Assembly: GCF_001625215.2 (NCBI RefSeq)
Contig: NC_030382.2
Span: 47,395,364-47,459,363 of the forward strand
DNA length: 64,000 nucleotides
Direction: 5' to 3'
DNA from: Daucus carota subsp. sativus
Lineage: Eukaryota > Streptophyta > Magnoliopsida > Apiales > Apiaceae
Shown here: piece after piece, positions 24,292 to 35,068 of the stretch
Layout of the letters: each line of letters begins with the position of its first letter
Numbering within the stretch: position 1 is the stretch's first letter
Notes under the pieces: model-generated
Databases searched by the model: none
What the model was told of the DNA's origin: nothing
Seen by the model: the letters and a program-made list of their open reading frames with translations, nothing else
Program-made: the position numbers and the translations under genes

Positions 24292-25558
24292 ATAATGTTG
24301 ATTGGTTTTACCTGATATTGTTGATTCTCAAAACTTTTGAAACTGATTAGTGGACTGGAGGCAGCTTATAAGAACAGTTGAAACTTTACAAGATCATAGC
24401 ATGGCTTCATATTTGTTTGAAAAAAAATCTTGAAACATGTACACAATCCGTATTATATTTAACCCCAAAAATGGATTTGATAGAGCTGATATTCCTGTCG
24501 AATCTGTATTCACTTTTGACCGTCCAGATAATTATGCTACCTGAAGCTGCAGCCTCAACTAGGATCACATCTCCTCTAAAATCTTCAATATCTAAATTAA
24601 TCTTCAATATCTTGTAACAATAAATCTCCGGTGTTTCTTTGTCATCTAGACTGTAAGGTCTGAATTGTGCAACGAATTTACGTTATGGAGTTGTTCCTGT
24701 TAGATTAAGCACCAAGTTGTGCAGTATGAGATTTACTGTACTAACTAAACTTAGAAGTACAAATATAAGTACTTCAGGAACAGACCATCACATTCATCAC
24801 TAGAAAGTCGATATGAATAATAATCAAGAAAGAAGTCCATATACAGTCAGTTACCTTCTGAATCATTAAATAGCTAGTTTAACTTGTGTTTAGTTGATTA
24901 AATACCATAAAAATTAAAATCACAAATCAAGCATAGGCATTAGGCATAATAACTACAGAAACAAACTCCCCTAGTCAAACGACAAAATCTGGAAAAGTGG
25001 TTAAAGTTTAAATTTTCTGAAATTGCAGCAGAGTATACAGGCAAAACCAATAAAGAAAAACAAAATCTTGAATTAAAAATTGGAGGGTTAAACTTCTCGA
25101 GAGCCAAGTCATGACTTAACAGCCTATGTGATTGAAGAGATGACGAGTGGCGTTGAGGTTGCTCTAAAAATACATTTCAAAAGTTGAGGTCCAAGGACAA
25201 ACCACAACTTAACAGCCTATGTGATGACTTTAGCCTTTAGTTCATGAAATTGTAGTGTTTCTGATCTTTTATGATTGTGAATTTATTTCAGAAACAGATC
25301 AAACATAGCCACGTGAACACAATTATTTCGAGTAGTAAATGTGGCGCAAGACTTATTGGTGAGAAACAGGACTTGATAAGATCTAGGGGATTGAGAAAAT
25401 ATCTCTGTAAAATAAAATACTTCTTCTATGTTCTAATTCTGAGAGCCCTGTCTGCAGATAAGTTACAAGCTATATACCCCTGCATTCATATAAAACCTGT
25501 AAAGGCTTCAACAGATCATTCAAAGATTAATACTACAAATCAAGTTCGAGACAGCGAT
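24292..25558. other. Intergenic region between AVT1 copy A and RNase copy A
   Basis: Contains the transporter 3' flank; the segment ccccaaaaatggatttgata at about 24463 reappears downstream of copy B. A promoter for the RNase lies at its end. No other gene is evident. Confidence 0.6.
25489..25495 (+). promoter_or_regulatory. TATA box of RNase copy A
   Basis: tataaaa, 64-70 bp before the ATG at 25559, a suitable distance for a short leader. Confidence 0.55.
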
Positions 25559-27001
25559 ATGAAAGCTAATAGATCAGTGTTTATTACACTATTGGCAATG
25601 CACTGTCTGTCAGCTGTAGGTGCTGCGCGAAATCCAGATTTCTTTTACTTCATCCAGCAGGTTGGTAATCTTCATGTATATGTGTACAAATCAACTAGCT
25701 CTGTAATTTCTTAGTTCGACAGTTACTTACTTTGTTGATGCTTCTTGATATGAAGTGGCCAGGATCTGTTTTCAACACCAATCGAAACTCTTGTTACCCA
25801 ACAACAGGAAAACCTGCAGCAGACTTTGTTATTGCTGGAGTCCAGCCTTATTATATTGATGGCTCTTTTCCATCGAACTGCACTACGAAGATCCCCTACA
25901 ATCACTCTAAGGTAAGCTTTATGTTATGTTTTACGTTTATCTTTTTAAATCTTTTAATGGGACATGAGCAAAATTGAGACGGACATTATTTGAAATCTGT
26001 TGCATATTGACTCAGTTGGATCCCAACTTGTCTATTAGTTGTAGTAACATTTAAATGTTACACTACTGCAACTTATGAACTTGTACTAGTCTGTTTCTTG
26101 GTTTACATCTGGCTTGTTCTTTCATAGGTTAGCCTTTAGTATTTTGTATGGTCATGTACTTGTACTACTGAATTTTCAAGATGCACGGCGAAAATTGCTG
26201 TGCTCAGATCTCTATAAAACAATAGGCAGGGATAACTGTAGTGTACAAGCGGGGGTCAATGTACTAGTCCAGAATGAGTGGATTGTAGATTCTACATCAC
26301 CGTTTGATAATTTGATTCCGTTTTTTTTTACTTGATACAAGTCCTTAATTAAATATGAATTTTGCAAATGAACAGATCAGGGACCTAATAAGCAGAATGC
26401 AGAAGAGTTGGCCATCACTATCTTGCCCAAGCAACAATGGCTTCTCACTATGGTCTCTTGAGTGGAAACAACATGGCACGTGCTCAGAGTCTGTTCTCGA
26501 CCAACATACTTACTTCCAATATGCTTTGAACCTCAAGGATAAAGTGAAGCTCCTCCAAAACCTTCGTAATGCAGGTAGCCTTCTAATAATATCAGCATCA
26601 ATTGAAAAACATCAAGTCATATAGGCATTTTAACAGTATCTTCTATTGGCAAGGATTCAATTATTTCAATAGCTACCTATACATATGCAACTAATTTGAG
26701 AGCACATCTTTCTTTGAACTTATTTTATGGTTGCTAAAAAAGAACAAGAACAATAATGAAGTAGAAATTTGTTACAGGGATCAAACCAGATGGGAAATTA
26801 TATAGCATTGATAGCGTGATGGAAGCTATAAGAGCAGAGATTGGATACTATCCTGGGGTGAAATGCAATTCTGATAAATCTGGACAGATGCAGCTTCATC
26901 AAATATATATTTGTGTGGACACTTCAGCAACAAGATTTATTGAATGTCCTGGACTACCAAATTTCAGATGCACTTCCACCATCAAGTTTGCAACCTTCTA
27001 G
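25559..27001 (+). CDS. RNase T2 family protein lacking catalytic residues (probable pseudoenzyme)
   Basis: Four exons: 25559-25660, 25756-25911, 26376-26574, 26778-27001; 681 nt, 226 residues, splice sites intact. A signal peptide (about residues 1-25, ending ...AVGAARN) directs it to the secretory pathway. It aligns residue for residue with the enzyme at 32846. In the CAS I region the family motif FGIHGLWP reads FVIAGVQP (residues 58-65), so the catalytic His is Ala and the base-contacting Trp is Gln. In CAS II, HEWTKHGTC reads LEWKQHGTC (114-122): the first His and the Lys are lost, Glu115 and His119 remain. Two N-terminal Cys are also replaced. Catalysis by the T2 mechanism is therefore not expected. 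Catalytically dead T2 homologues are known as plant storage or defence-related proteins; which role applies here is unknown. The acceptor of exon 2 has a weak pyrimidine tract. Confidence 0.9.
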
Positions 27002-27620
27002 GCTCTAGGCACGATGTTTATCTGTGCTTCTTGAGTATAAGATCCATTATCATTTATAAGACAAAACACGGGCACCTCTCACTTAGTTTTGTACTTATTC
27101 GCAGTCTTCATGCGAATGCTGCTATAACTCATAAAGAAAAATGGTAGATGCTATGAACTTCTATATGTTTTGCATCCGTAAATGTATTTTGGTTTCCATG
27201 TTCATCTTTTAAATTTTTGAATGTGTAAAGTGTATTAATAAACGAGCCGATTTGGAGTTTGAGTTTGAAAGGCAAAGGCTCCATGATTATTATTATTAAA
27301 TAAAAAATATTATATGATTACAAAATCCTAATCACTATATAAGTCTTTTCATATTATAATAATGATTATAAAAATTCTACTAATATTGAAGTTTTTAATT
27401 ATAAAATCCTAACCACTGTATAAAAATTATTTTAGCATGTTTTTAGGAGTATGAATAAATCAAGAGGCGGTAGAGTCAGTTTAGGAAACCACTTCAGTGC
27501 TAGTTTGTTGTGTTTCAGTTTCTTCTTCTTGATCTTGTTTTACCATTTATTGATGTAACGTTGATTATAATAAATTAGTGGTAGAGGCAAGAGTTCTTTT
27601 CAGCAGCTGAAGTAAGAAAG
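27002..27620. other. Junction of the tandem duplication and promoter of AVT1 copy B
   Basis: Up to about 27283 this is the 3' flank of RNase copy A, matched by 29801-30093 downstream. About 27284-27593 is unique, and homology to the copy A leader starts near 27594. A tataataa-like site near 27566 could serve as the TATA box of copy B. Confidence 0.65.
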
Positions 27621-29111
27621 ATGGAGGCTTTGAGTGTGGACTCGGTAGAGAGCCAAAACAATATCTCAGCTGCTGAAGAAAATTGCCAGGGCACTAGCTT
27701 CACCAGGACTTGCTTTAATGGACTAAATGCTCTCACAGGTTTCTTTTCGTGTCTTTAATTCGCCTCGTAAATTTTCAAATTTAATTCATGTGCATGATAT
27801 AGTTCTTGTTTCATCAGGTGTAGGGATATTATCAATTCCATATGCACTTTCTCAAGGAGGGTGGCTATCCTTAATCATCCTTTTCGTCATAGCACTTCTG
27901 TGTTTTTATACCGGACTGCTTCTGCGTCGCTGTATGGATTTAAATCCTACTATTAAAACTTACCCTGATATCGGACAAGTGGCCTTTGGAAGCACAGGAA
28001 GGGCTCTGATATCAACTTTTATGTATCTTGAATTGTACTTTGTTGCCGTAGAGTTTCTGATTTTAGAAGGTGATAACTTACATAAGCTATTTCCGGATGT
28101 AAATTTTCACATTGCTGGAATAAGTATTCCAGGAAAACAAGGCTTTGTTTTACTAGCAGCATTATTAGTATTGCCTACAACCTGGCTAAGGAATTTGGGA
28201 TTGTTGGCTTATATTTCTGCTAGTGGTGTATTGGCTTCTATTGTTCTGGTATGTTCTGTTTTCTGGGTTGGTGCATTTGATGGCGTGGGATTCGACGAAA
28301 AAGGAAGCCTTTGGAACTGGAATGGCCTGGCTACTGCTATAAGCCTGTATACCTTTTGTTATTGTGGACATGCAGTGTTTCCCACCCTCTGCAATTCAAT
28401 GAAAAATCGCGCTCAATTTCCCAAGGTAACATTTTTTTTTCTTTTTACCTGTTACATTAATTAGAATCATACGCGACATCATTGCATGAGATGAACCAGA
28501 TGCAGCTAAGTTATACATGAGCACTACAACTTTAAATTTGATTTGTGATAATGTCGTCGTTTTCTTCCTTTCCATGACTCCGGCTGCAGGTGCTGTTGGT
28601 CTGTTTTGTTCTAAGCACCATTTGTTATGGTTCAATGGCTGTTCTAGGCTACTTGATGTATGATGGAAGTTTGATGTCTCAAGTGACTCTGAATCTTCCC
28701 ACTAAAAAGTTAAGCTCAAAAGATGCAATATATATGACGCTCATGAACCCCATCACCAAGTATGCCATTATTGTGTCTCCGATTAACACAGCTATTGAAG
28801 CCACATTTCCTTTACTAAAAAGACGTTCAATAAGTCTCTTTATCAGGACAGTTATAGTGTGCAGCACTGTTCTAGTGGCACTAACCATACCATTTTTCGG
28901 GTTTGTCATGGCATTGATTGGTGCATTTACAGGTACAAGTGTTTCGATGTTGTTCCCGTCCATATTCTACCTGAAGATCAACAAAGCTGCTAGGAAGTTT
29001 GGGGTTGAGTTGGTGATCATTATCTTGATAGTAATGATGGGGGCATCAGTAGCTGTAGTGGGTACCTATACTTCTTTGCGTGATATTGCTAGACATGCAC
29101 ATTCAAATTAA
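27621..29111 (+). CDS. AVT1-type vacuolar amino acid transporter, copy B
   Basis: Three exons of exactly the same lengths as copy A: 27621-27738, 27818-28425, 28590-29111; 415 residues. Splice sites and reading frame are intact and substitutions relative to copy A are mostly conservative or in loops (for example KVAIYTTLIN versus KDAIYMTLMN), consistent with a working transporter. Intron 1 is slightly shorter and intron 2 slightly longer than in copy A. Homology upstream stops only about 27 bp before the ATG, so the promoter differs from that of copy A. Confidence 0.93.
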
Positions 29112-29529
29112 GTATTGTTGATTGGTTTGCCTGAAATTGTTGATTCAAAATCATTTGAGACTGATTAGTGGAGGCAGCATATAAGAACAGTTGAAACTTT
29201 ACAAGATCATAGCATGGCTTCTTATTTGTTTGAAAAAGAGTGTAGGAGGAAGTCAGAGGTTAAGTTCTCTGTGATGTGTGATAACGAGAATGATTGTAGT
29301 TAATCTATCTTTGAAGAAACAAGTTTCTCCAATTGAATTTTGTTTAAATTTAATCCAAGCTAAGTATAGCATACACAATACGAGATTGCATGAAGATTGT
29401 TCATCACAGAAGAGAGTACATAATACATGATCAAGATTCAAGCAACTAGAAATGAAACCTTCCATGCCCTTGGGGAGTGCTTTCTCGTGCTCAGTCAGTA
29501 ATCCCTTATTTGACCCAAAAATGGATTTG

Positions 29530-30093
29530 ATAGAGCTGAGCCTTCTAATAATATCAGCATCAATTGGAAACCTTCAAGTCGTCAAGGCATTTTAACAGTA
29601 TCTTCTATTGTCAAGGATTAAATTATTTCAGTCGCTACCTATACATATACAACTAATTTGATCTCTTCCTGAGAGCTCATCTTTCTTTGAACTTGTTTTA
29701 TGGTTGCTAAAAAAGAACAAGAACAATTATGAAGTAGAAATTTGTTAGAGGGATCAAACCAGATGGGAAATTATATAGCATTGATAGCGTGATGGAAGTT
29801 GTCAAGGCTCTAGGAATGTTTATCTGTGCTTCTTGAGTATAAGATCGATTGTCATTTATACGACAGAGCGAGGGAACCTCTCAGTTAGTTTTGTACTTAT
29901 TAGCAGTCTTCATGCGAATGCTGCTATAACTCAAAAAGAAAAATGGTAGATGCTATGTACTATATGTTGCAACTTGCATCCATAATGTATTTTGGTTTCC
30001 ATGTTCATCTTTTAAAATTTTAAAAATGTGAAGTGTATTAATAAAGAAGCCGATTTGGAGTTTGTGTTTTAAAGGCAAAGGATCCATGAATAC
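29530..30093 (+). pseudogene. Remnant of a duplicated RNase T2 gene
   Basis: From 29540 this matches intron 3, part of exon 4 and the 3' flank of the RNase at 25559. The junction at about 29538 joins sequence like 24491 (gatttgatagagctga) to intron 3 sequence like 26577 (gccttctaataatatcagca), so exons 1-3 were deleted. In exon 4 about 180 bp are missing after gatagcgtgatggaag, and the intron 3 acceptor reads gttagag instead of gttacag. The 3' flank is collinear to about 30093. It cannot encode an RNase. It is a host-gene relic that proves the transporter and RNase were duplicated together. Confidence 0.9.
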
Positions 30094-31468
30094 TGAGGGA
30101 GTGTAAAAATTGTTAAGAAGTTTAATGAAGATTGAGGGTCTCTGGTGCATGAAATTTGATACTGGACTTTGTATCAGGCCACAGGCTGGGAAATGCAACA
30201 GTTGAAAAGGTCCGGTCCTTGACATACGTATGTTAGTAGCATATGTTCAGCGGAAAAAAATATTGAACAATTTAATCTTAAATTTTTAATGTATATTCCA
30301 GGGGGCGTTACAGCGAAAAAAAGCATTGGACATGAAAGCGGCTAGTGAATCGGAGTGTACATTAATGGGTTTTTTGAATCTGGAGATGAGAAGAGAAGTC
30401 CAGGAATACACACTTGACTGGTTTGCGACCTTTCAATGATTGTGAAATTGTTTAGTTATCGAGTATCGACATGGCTACACCCGTGTGAACATCCAGACTC
30501 TGCAAATGACATCTGAAGATTGCAAAGTGGATATTCTGGCATCAGTTTCAGATATGCTCTGTTTTATTAACTATTTAAATTTGGTTTTATTTTTCTAATC
30601 AGGGTTGAAATGTGTTCATATCTGATGTCCTAGGTCGTAACTAATCAGATTCAATGGACAATAAATTACTAGTCTGAAGATATTAACCAAATTATTGTTG
30701 CGTGAGCCAGAATAACAGATCGATATAACAAATACTCTATCAATGTCATTTGTCCCTGAGTGCATTTGGTAAGGGTTTTTCACAAGAAGAATGGTCCCAT
30801 GCGGCTCTCTTCAAGTATGAACATTCATCTGTACAAGGAGAGTTAGGTTTTGCCTGCATAATAATGATCATAATTGAGTTGATTTTGTCCCTCAAGTGTG
30901 AATGTTTAAGCAGCAGCAAATATAATATGAAAGCATTTGCGTCGCCAAGTTATGTATAGTGTACTATATAACCTATAAGCCTATAGGTTGGTCCAACACA
31001 TATAATATTGTCGGCGTTGTTCTTCTCAGTTAAGAGGTGGTTGTTTTATGTTAATAAATCCGGTTAAGAGTAATCTCATACAATTTGATTAATTAATCAA
31101 ATAAAGGGTGGTTGTTTTACTTTCAAAAAAAAAAAAGGGTGTGGTTGTTTTATTTCAATAAATCCAGTTAACAACGATCTCAAATTTAAACCGGGTTAAG
31201 AATTGTCTGAATTTTTTTATTTTATGTGGTGATTTGGAATGGTTCACGTATTTATCGAAGGGCTATGCTACGTAATCCAACATCTGTTTCTAATTTATTT
31301 TTTTTAAATTACGTGATACCAATTTTTTTTAAAAAATTGCGTGATAGACATATGATTATTTTTAATGGGATGATTGATATAGATTTAGAAATCTCATTAT
31401 TATTAGTCTGATATAGAACCAATCACACGTTGCCCTGAAATTTGAGAATTTTTTTTTCAAAACAAAGA

Positions 31469-31917
31469 GGGGTGTATTGGATTGAGATTTTAAAGCATTT
31501 TTTTGCATTCTTGAAATCCGAGAGTATTCGATTGGGATTGTTTGAAATCCATTAAAATCTTGAGGTATTCAATTGGGATTTTAAATTATGCTACAAAATC
31601 TGGTGGTATTCAATTTGGATTTTAAATTATGCTTTAAAATTCGAGGGTATTCAATTGGGATTGTTTAAAATCTATTAAAATCTGATGGTATTCAAATGCT
31701 GATGGATTTTTTTTCATTTCATAAAATGATAGATTTTGTGGCATTTTTCAATGTATTTTAAGTTTTTTGAAATCACACCAAAATCAATGGGATTTTGAAG
31801 CATTGTACCTAAATCCGCGACATTTTATCAAGAATCCGCACAAAATCAAAATCTCATACAATCCATTAAAATTCATAAACTAAAAACAATCTATTAAAAT
31901 TCCAATCAAATACACTC
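31469..31917. mobile_element. MITE with subterminal repeats, about 450 bp
   Basis: Left end ggggtgtattggattgagat and right end, reverse complemented, gagtgtatttgattggaatt are inverted repeats. The left half contains four or five repeats of the type ggtattcaattgggatttta. A 57-bp piece of the same left end sits in intron 1 of the RNase gene at 32997-33053. Superfamily not determined. Confidence 0.75.
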
Positions 31918-32725
31918 GTGAGAGTATATTGGAGAGACCTGACATAATTGATGATTAGGCAACGAGGATATCGGGTTTAAGCTAAATGAGGGATCCTAGC
32001 ATAACGGCAACGCTAATAATTCAGATAGCGTCAGATACAGCTAATTATTGGAACATAACAACAGTTACTATACGGTTCGCTACGTTGACTGATTGAAAAA
32101 TGAAAACAAATGCATGTTTGTAACGGATACCCTGCTTTGTTCCTCGTACGTGTTAATCACAGCCTAATTGTCCCTATATATCGAATTGTTTTCAATTACA
32201 AATTATTTAAAATAAAATTATGAAGTAACCAAAAGTACATATAATGGAATGATATTTGATTGATATCTTTTTCAATACATAATTTCAAATACAGAAAGGA
32301 CAAATATATATACCTCTCAGATTTTCCGGACTAAAATTATCATATCTTCACAAATTTTAACGTATGATATCCTTATCTCCATTTTTTTTTGTATATTCCT
32401 AATATTAATATCCTTTAGAACTTTATACGTTTTAGTCAATAGGATAGATTTTGAACTGTATTTAATACTACCGTAATCCAAAGAGTATAATATTTACATA
32501 TTATCTCCTTAAAATTGTATAATAACAAAATCTGACGTTAAAAAGTTTGATGCATGATGGATACGCTGAGAAACACCCAAAAAGAGCCTCAATTGCATGA
32601 TGTTAATGTAACAACTATAGAACTACATAAATGTGTTCACATTTTCCCGTAAGGAATTTCAGACTAATTTAAGATGATGCAGATATCATTTTATTTATTA
32701 TCATTAAAATCTAATAATACTGGAA

Positions 32726-32733
32726 GCATATAC
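32726..32733 (+). promoter_or_regulatory. P1BS-like site (GNATATNC) upstream of the RNase gene
   Basis: gcatatac fits the palindromic-type consensus bound by PHR1 and related MYB-CC proteins in phosphate starvation, and lies about 30 bp upstream of the TATA box. A single match of this degeneracy is expected by chance several times in 64 kb. Confidence 0.3.
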
Positions 32734-32756
32734 TTGTATTATTCCGCATACAGGCC

Positions 32757-32764
32757 TATATAAA
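32757..32764 (+). promoter_or_regulatory. TATA box of the S-like RNase gene
   Basis: Within ggcctatataaagctcc, about 85 bp before the ATG. Confidence 0.75.
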
Positions 32765-32845
32765 GCTCCTAAATTGACACTATCGTTATAATCACCCTCA
32801 TTTCACTTACAAATCCTTTCTCTACACACATACAGAGTAAAGGAT

Positions 32846-34005
32846 ATGGGATCCAGTACTAGAAGCCTGGCAATCAAACTCCTTATGATACAATGCCTAA
32901 CTGTTGTGTGTTTCTCTCAGGATTTTGATTTCTTCTACTTCGTTCAGCAGGTAACCACTTTTTTTTCATCACCAACATGATTTTATTTACTTGTCTTACG
33001 GGGGTGTATTGGATTGGGATTTTAAAGCATTTTTTTGCATTCATAAAATCCGAACTTGTCTAATGTTTATAGCTGATGGTTTTGTTGGTGCAGTGGCCTG
33101 GATCGTACTGCGATTTGAAACAAAGTTGTTGTTATCCGAGCACAGGGAAGCCGGCTTCAGATTTCGGGATTCATGGATTGTGGCCTAATTATCAGGACGG
33201 CTCTTACCCTCAGAACTGTGATCCCGATGCCCCCTTGGATCCTTCCAAGGTATTCATCTCGATTTATTACACTCATCACCTTGTCTTATGCTGTTGTTTT
33301 TGTCTTGATGTTTTCTTCATATGCATGGCTGTTGAAAAAGTAAGATCCCGATATTTGTTCCTTAAATTTAGACTTAATTGTGTTATCGTTGCTATTACTG
33401 TATATTCTGTTTTAGAATCTTAACATTTGTTGCCAAATTGCATCATAATCGTTAATTGTTTTAATTTTATAATTTGGAGAATTCGCTGACTGTTATTTTG
33501 GAATTCTTTAATTTTTGTATTTTGAATAACACAATTTTTAACTTGTTTGTATAACGAATTCATTATGTTTTGATACGTAAAGATCTCGGATTTGAAAGGC
33601 AATATGCAAAAGGAGTGGCCAACGCTGGCCTGCCCGAGTGGCGATGGCTTGACGTTTTGGGGTCACGAATGGACTAAACACGGAACCTGCTCCGAGTCTG
33701 TTCTAGATCAGCACGACTACTTTGCGACGACACTCCACCTCAAGGATCAAGTGAACCTTCTGCAGAGCCTCGAAAGTGCAGGAATTCACCCAGATGGCGG
33801 ATCCTACAGCTTGGAAAGCATAAAGAGTGCTATCCAACAAGGAACTGGTTATACCCCTTTTATAGAGTGCAATGTCGATGCGTCTGGCAATAGTCAGTTG
33901 TACCAGGTTTATCTGTGTCTTGATAATTCTGCCTCCAAACTTATCGAGTGCCCTGTATTTCCTCATGGCAAATGTGGCGCCCAGATCCAGTTTCCAACTT
34001 TTTAA
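32846..34005 (+). CDS. S-like ribonuclease T2 (RNS1-type), catalytically complete
   Basis: Three exons: 32846-32950, 33094-33249, 33583-34005; 684 nt, 227 residues. An N-terminal signal peptide (about 1-24, ...LLMIQCLTVVCFS) is followed by the mature start QDFDFFYFVQQWPGSYC. CAS I is FGIHGLWPNY (His62) and CAS II is HEWTKHGTC (His115, Glu116, Lys119, His120); the Cys pattern is that of S-like RNases. The enzyme cleaves RNA through 2',3'-cyclic phosphates in the apoplast, ER or vacuole and in Arabidopsis its relatives are induced by phosphate limitation, senescence or wounding. Compared with the homologue at 25559, the third intron is absent (the GAAAGTGCAGGAATTC site reads through), so an intron was lost here or gained there. 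Two introns are short; the first contains a small transposon piece. Confidence 0.95.
32997..33053. mobile_element. 57-bp transposon fragment with 8-bp flanking repeats in RNase intron 1
   Basis: ggggtgtattggattgggat and the following 33 bp match the left end of the element at 31469. The insert is bracketed by acttgtct at 32989-32996 and 33054-33061, looking like a target-site duplication around a very short copy. Confidence 0.75.
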
Positions 34006-35068
34006 TCGTTACAACTCAGTTGTCATTGTTATTTGGGGATCTAAACTGATACAACTTTTAGTTCATGTCAATATCAAAGCTGATGATACCCTCATGTAAT
34101 TTGATTTTATAGTTAAAAGATCGGCCATGCTTCTGTTAAGTTTGCAGTCCATCATTTTGAATGGACGGTTGGGCACAAATCATATACTATATTTTACCAT
34201 CTTTCCTTCACTGTCTTTAATATAGAACAAAAAACAACAATCAGGGAGAAATGAAAGATTATGTGCACATAGTTACGGTAAAATGTCTGAATTTAGAATT
34301 TATCTTTCGATCAGGAATATAAGAAAGGGGTATCCATATAGAATTTATCATTCGATCAAGAAAAGAAATTAATAGAATTGAAAGTTGAAGTGCAAGACAA
34401 AAGGAGAAACACTGTCCCCGTGCTTTCCTCAGTAAGGTGCATACCACTCCAATGATGTTCTATATCTTGTGTTAAAATAGAACAATGTATAGATTATTCT
34501 AAATATAGAACAAAAGATAGATGGAGCTATAATTGCCAACACACCAAAAAGTGAATTAGTGAGGTCCTTAGTGAAAAGTTATCTTGAGAAATTAAATTAA
34601 TAGTTAAAAGAGTGGAGAACCTGGAGAATAAGTTAAATTTGGAACAAGATAGAGTACCAACCAATGGAGACATGTTATTTTAGCATCAAAAATCACTTTT
34701 TAACGCTAAATTATAGCAATAGCTCCATCTATTTTAGCACAAGCATTGGACTTGCTCTAACTTTGTACAACATTCATAATAGTGGATTTGTTGTTTTACT
34801 CTCTCTGGAGTAAAAGCCACAGATTATCAAGGACTTGATTGTAAAATGTAAAATCAGTCCTAGCAGTATAGACTCCTAGTATTAATTTATCGCATAAATT
34901 TTCTGATAAGGTACTGGAACGGGTATCGGTTGTGAATATGATTTAAAAGGCATAGGATACATATAGAGATTCCTGTGTTGACATTTTCAGATATTTCAGA
35001 TAATGTAACTTTTACATAAAGTTCTAAGCATGTTTGAATACAACAGGTTAGAAATACCAGCGACAGAC
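34006..35068. other. Intergenic region between RNase and uL18 genes (convergent)
   Basis: 3' flanks of both genes. An inverted pair agatagatggagctata (about 34516) and the reverse complement of tatagcaatagctccatcta (about 34714) may mark a decayed MITE; its outer ends are unclear. Confidence 0.5.

Larger units (their letters stand above)
30094..32845. other. Intergenic region before the active-type RNase gene
   Basis: No gene recognised. It holds a MITE at 31469-31917 and a short direct repeat (gtggttgttttat, then aataaatcc(g/a)gttaa) near 31037 and 31143. The last 100 bp contain the RNase promoter. Confidence 0.6.

Noticed and set aside
26114-26335. Open reading frame in intron 2 of RNase copy A
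   Set aside because: No recognisable domain, and it lies between exons with intact splice sites; no homologous exon in the related RNase.
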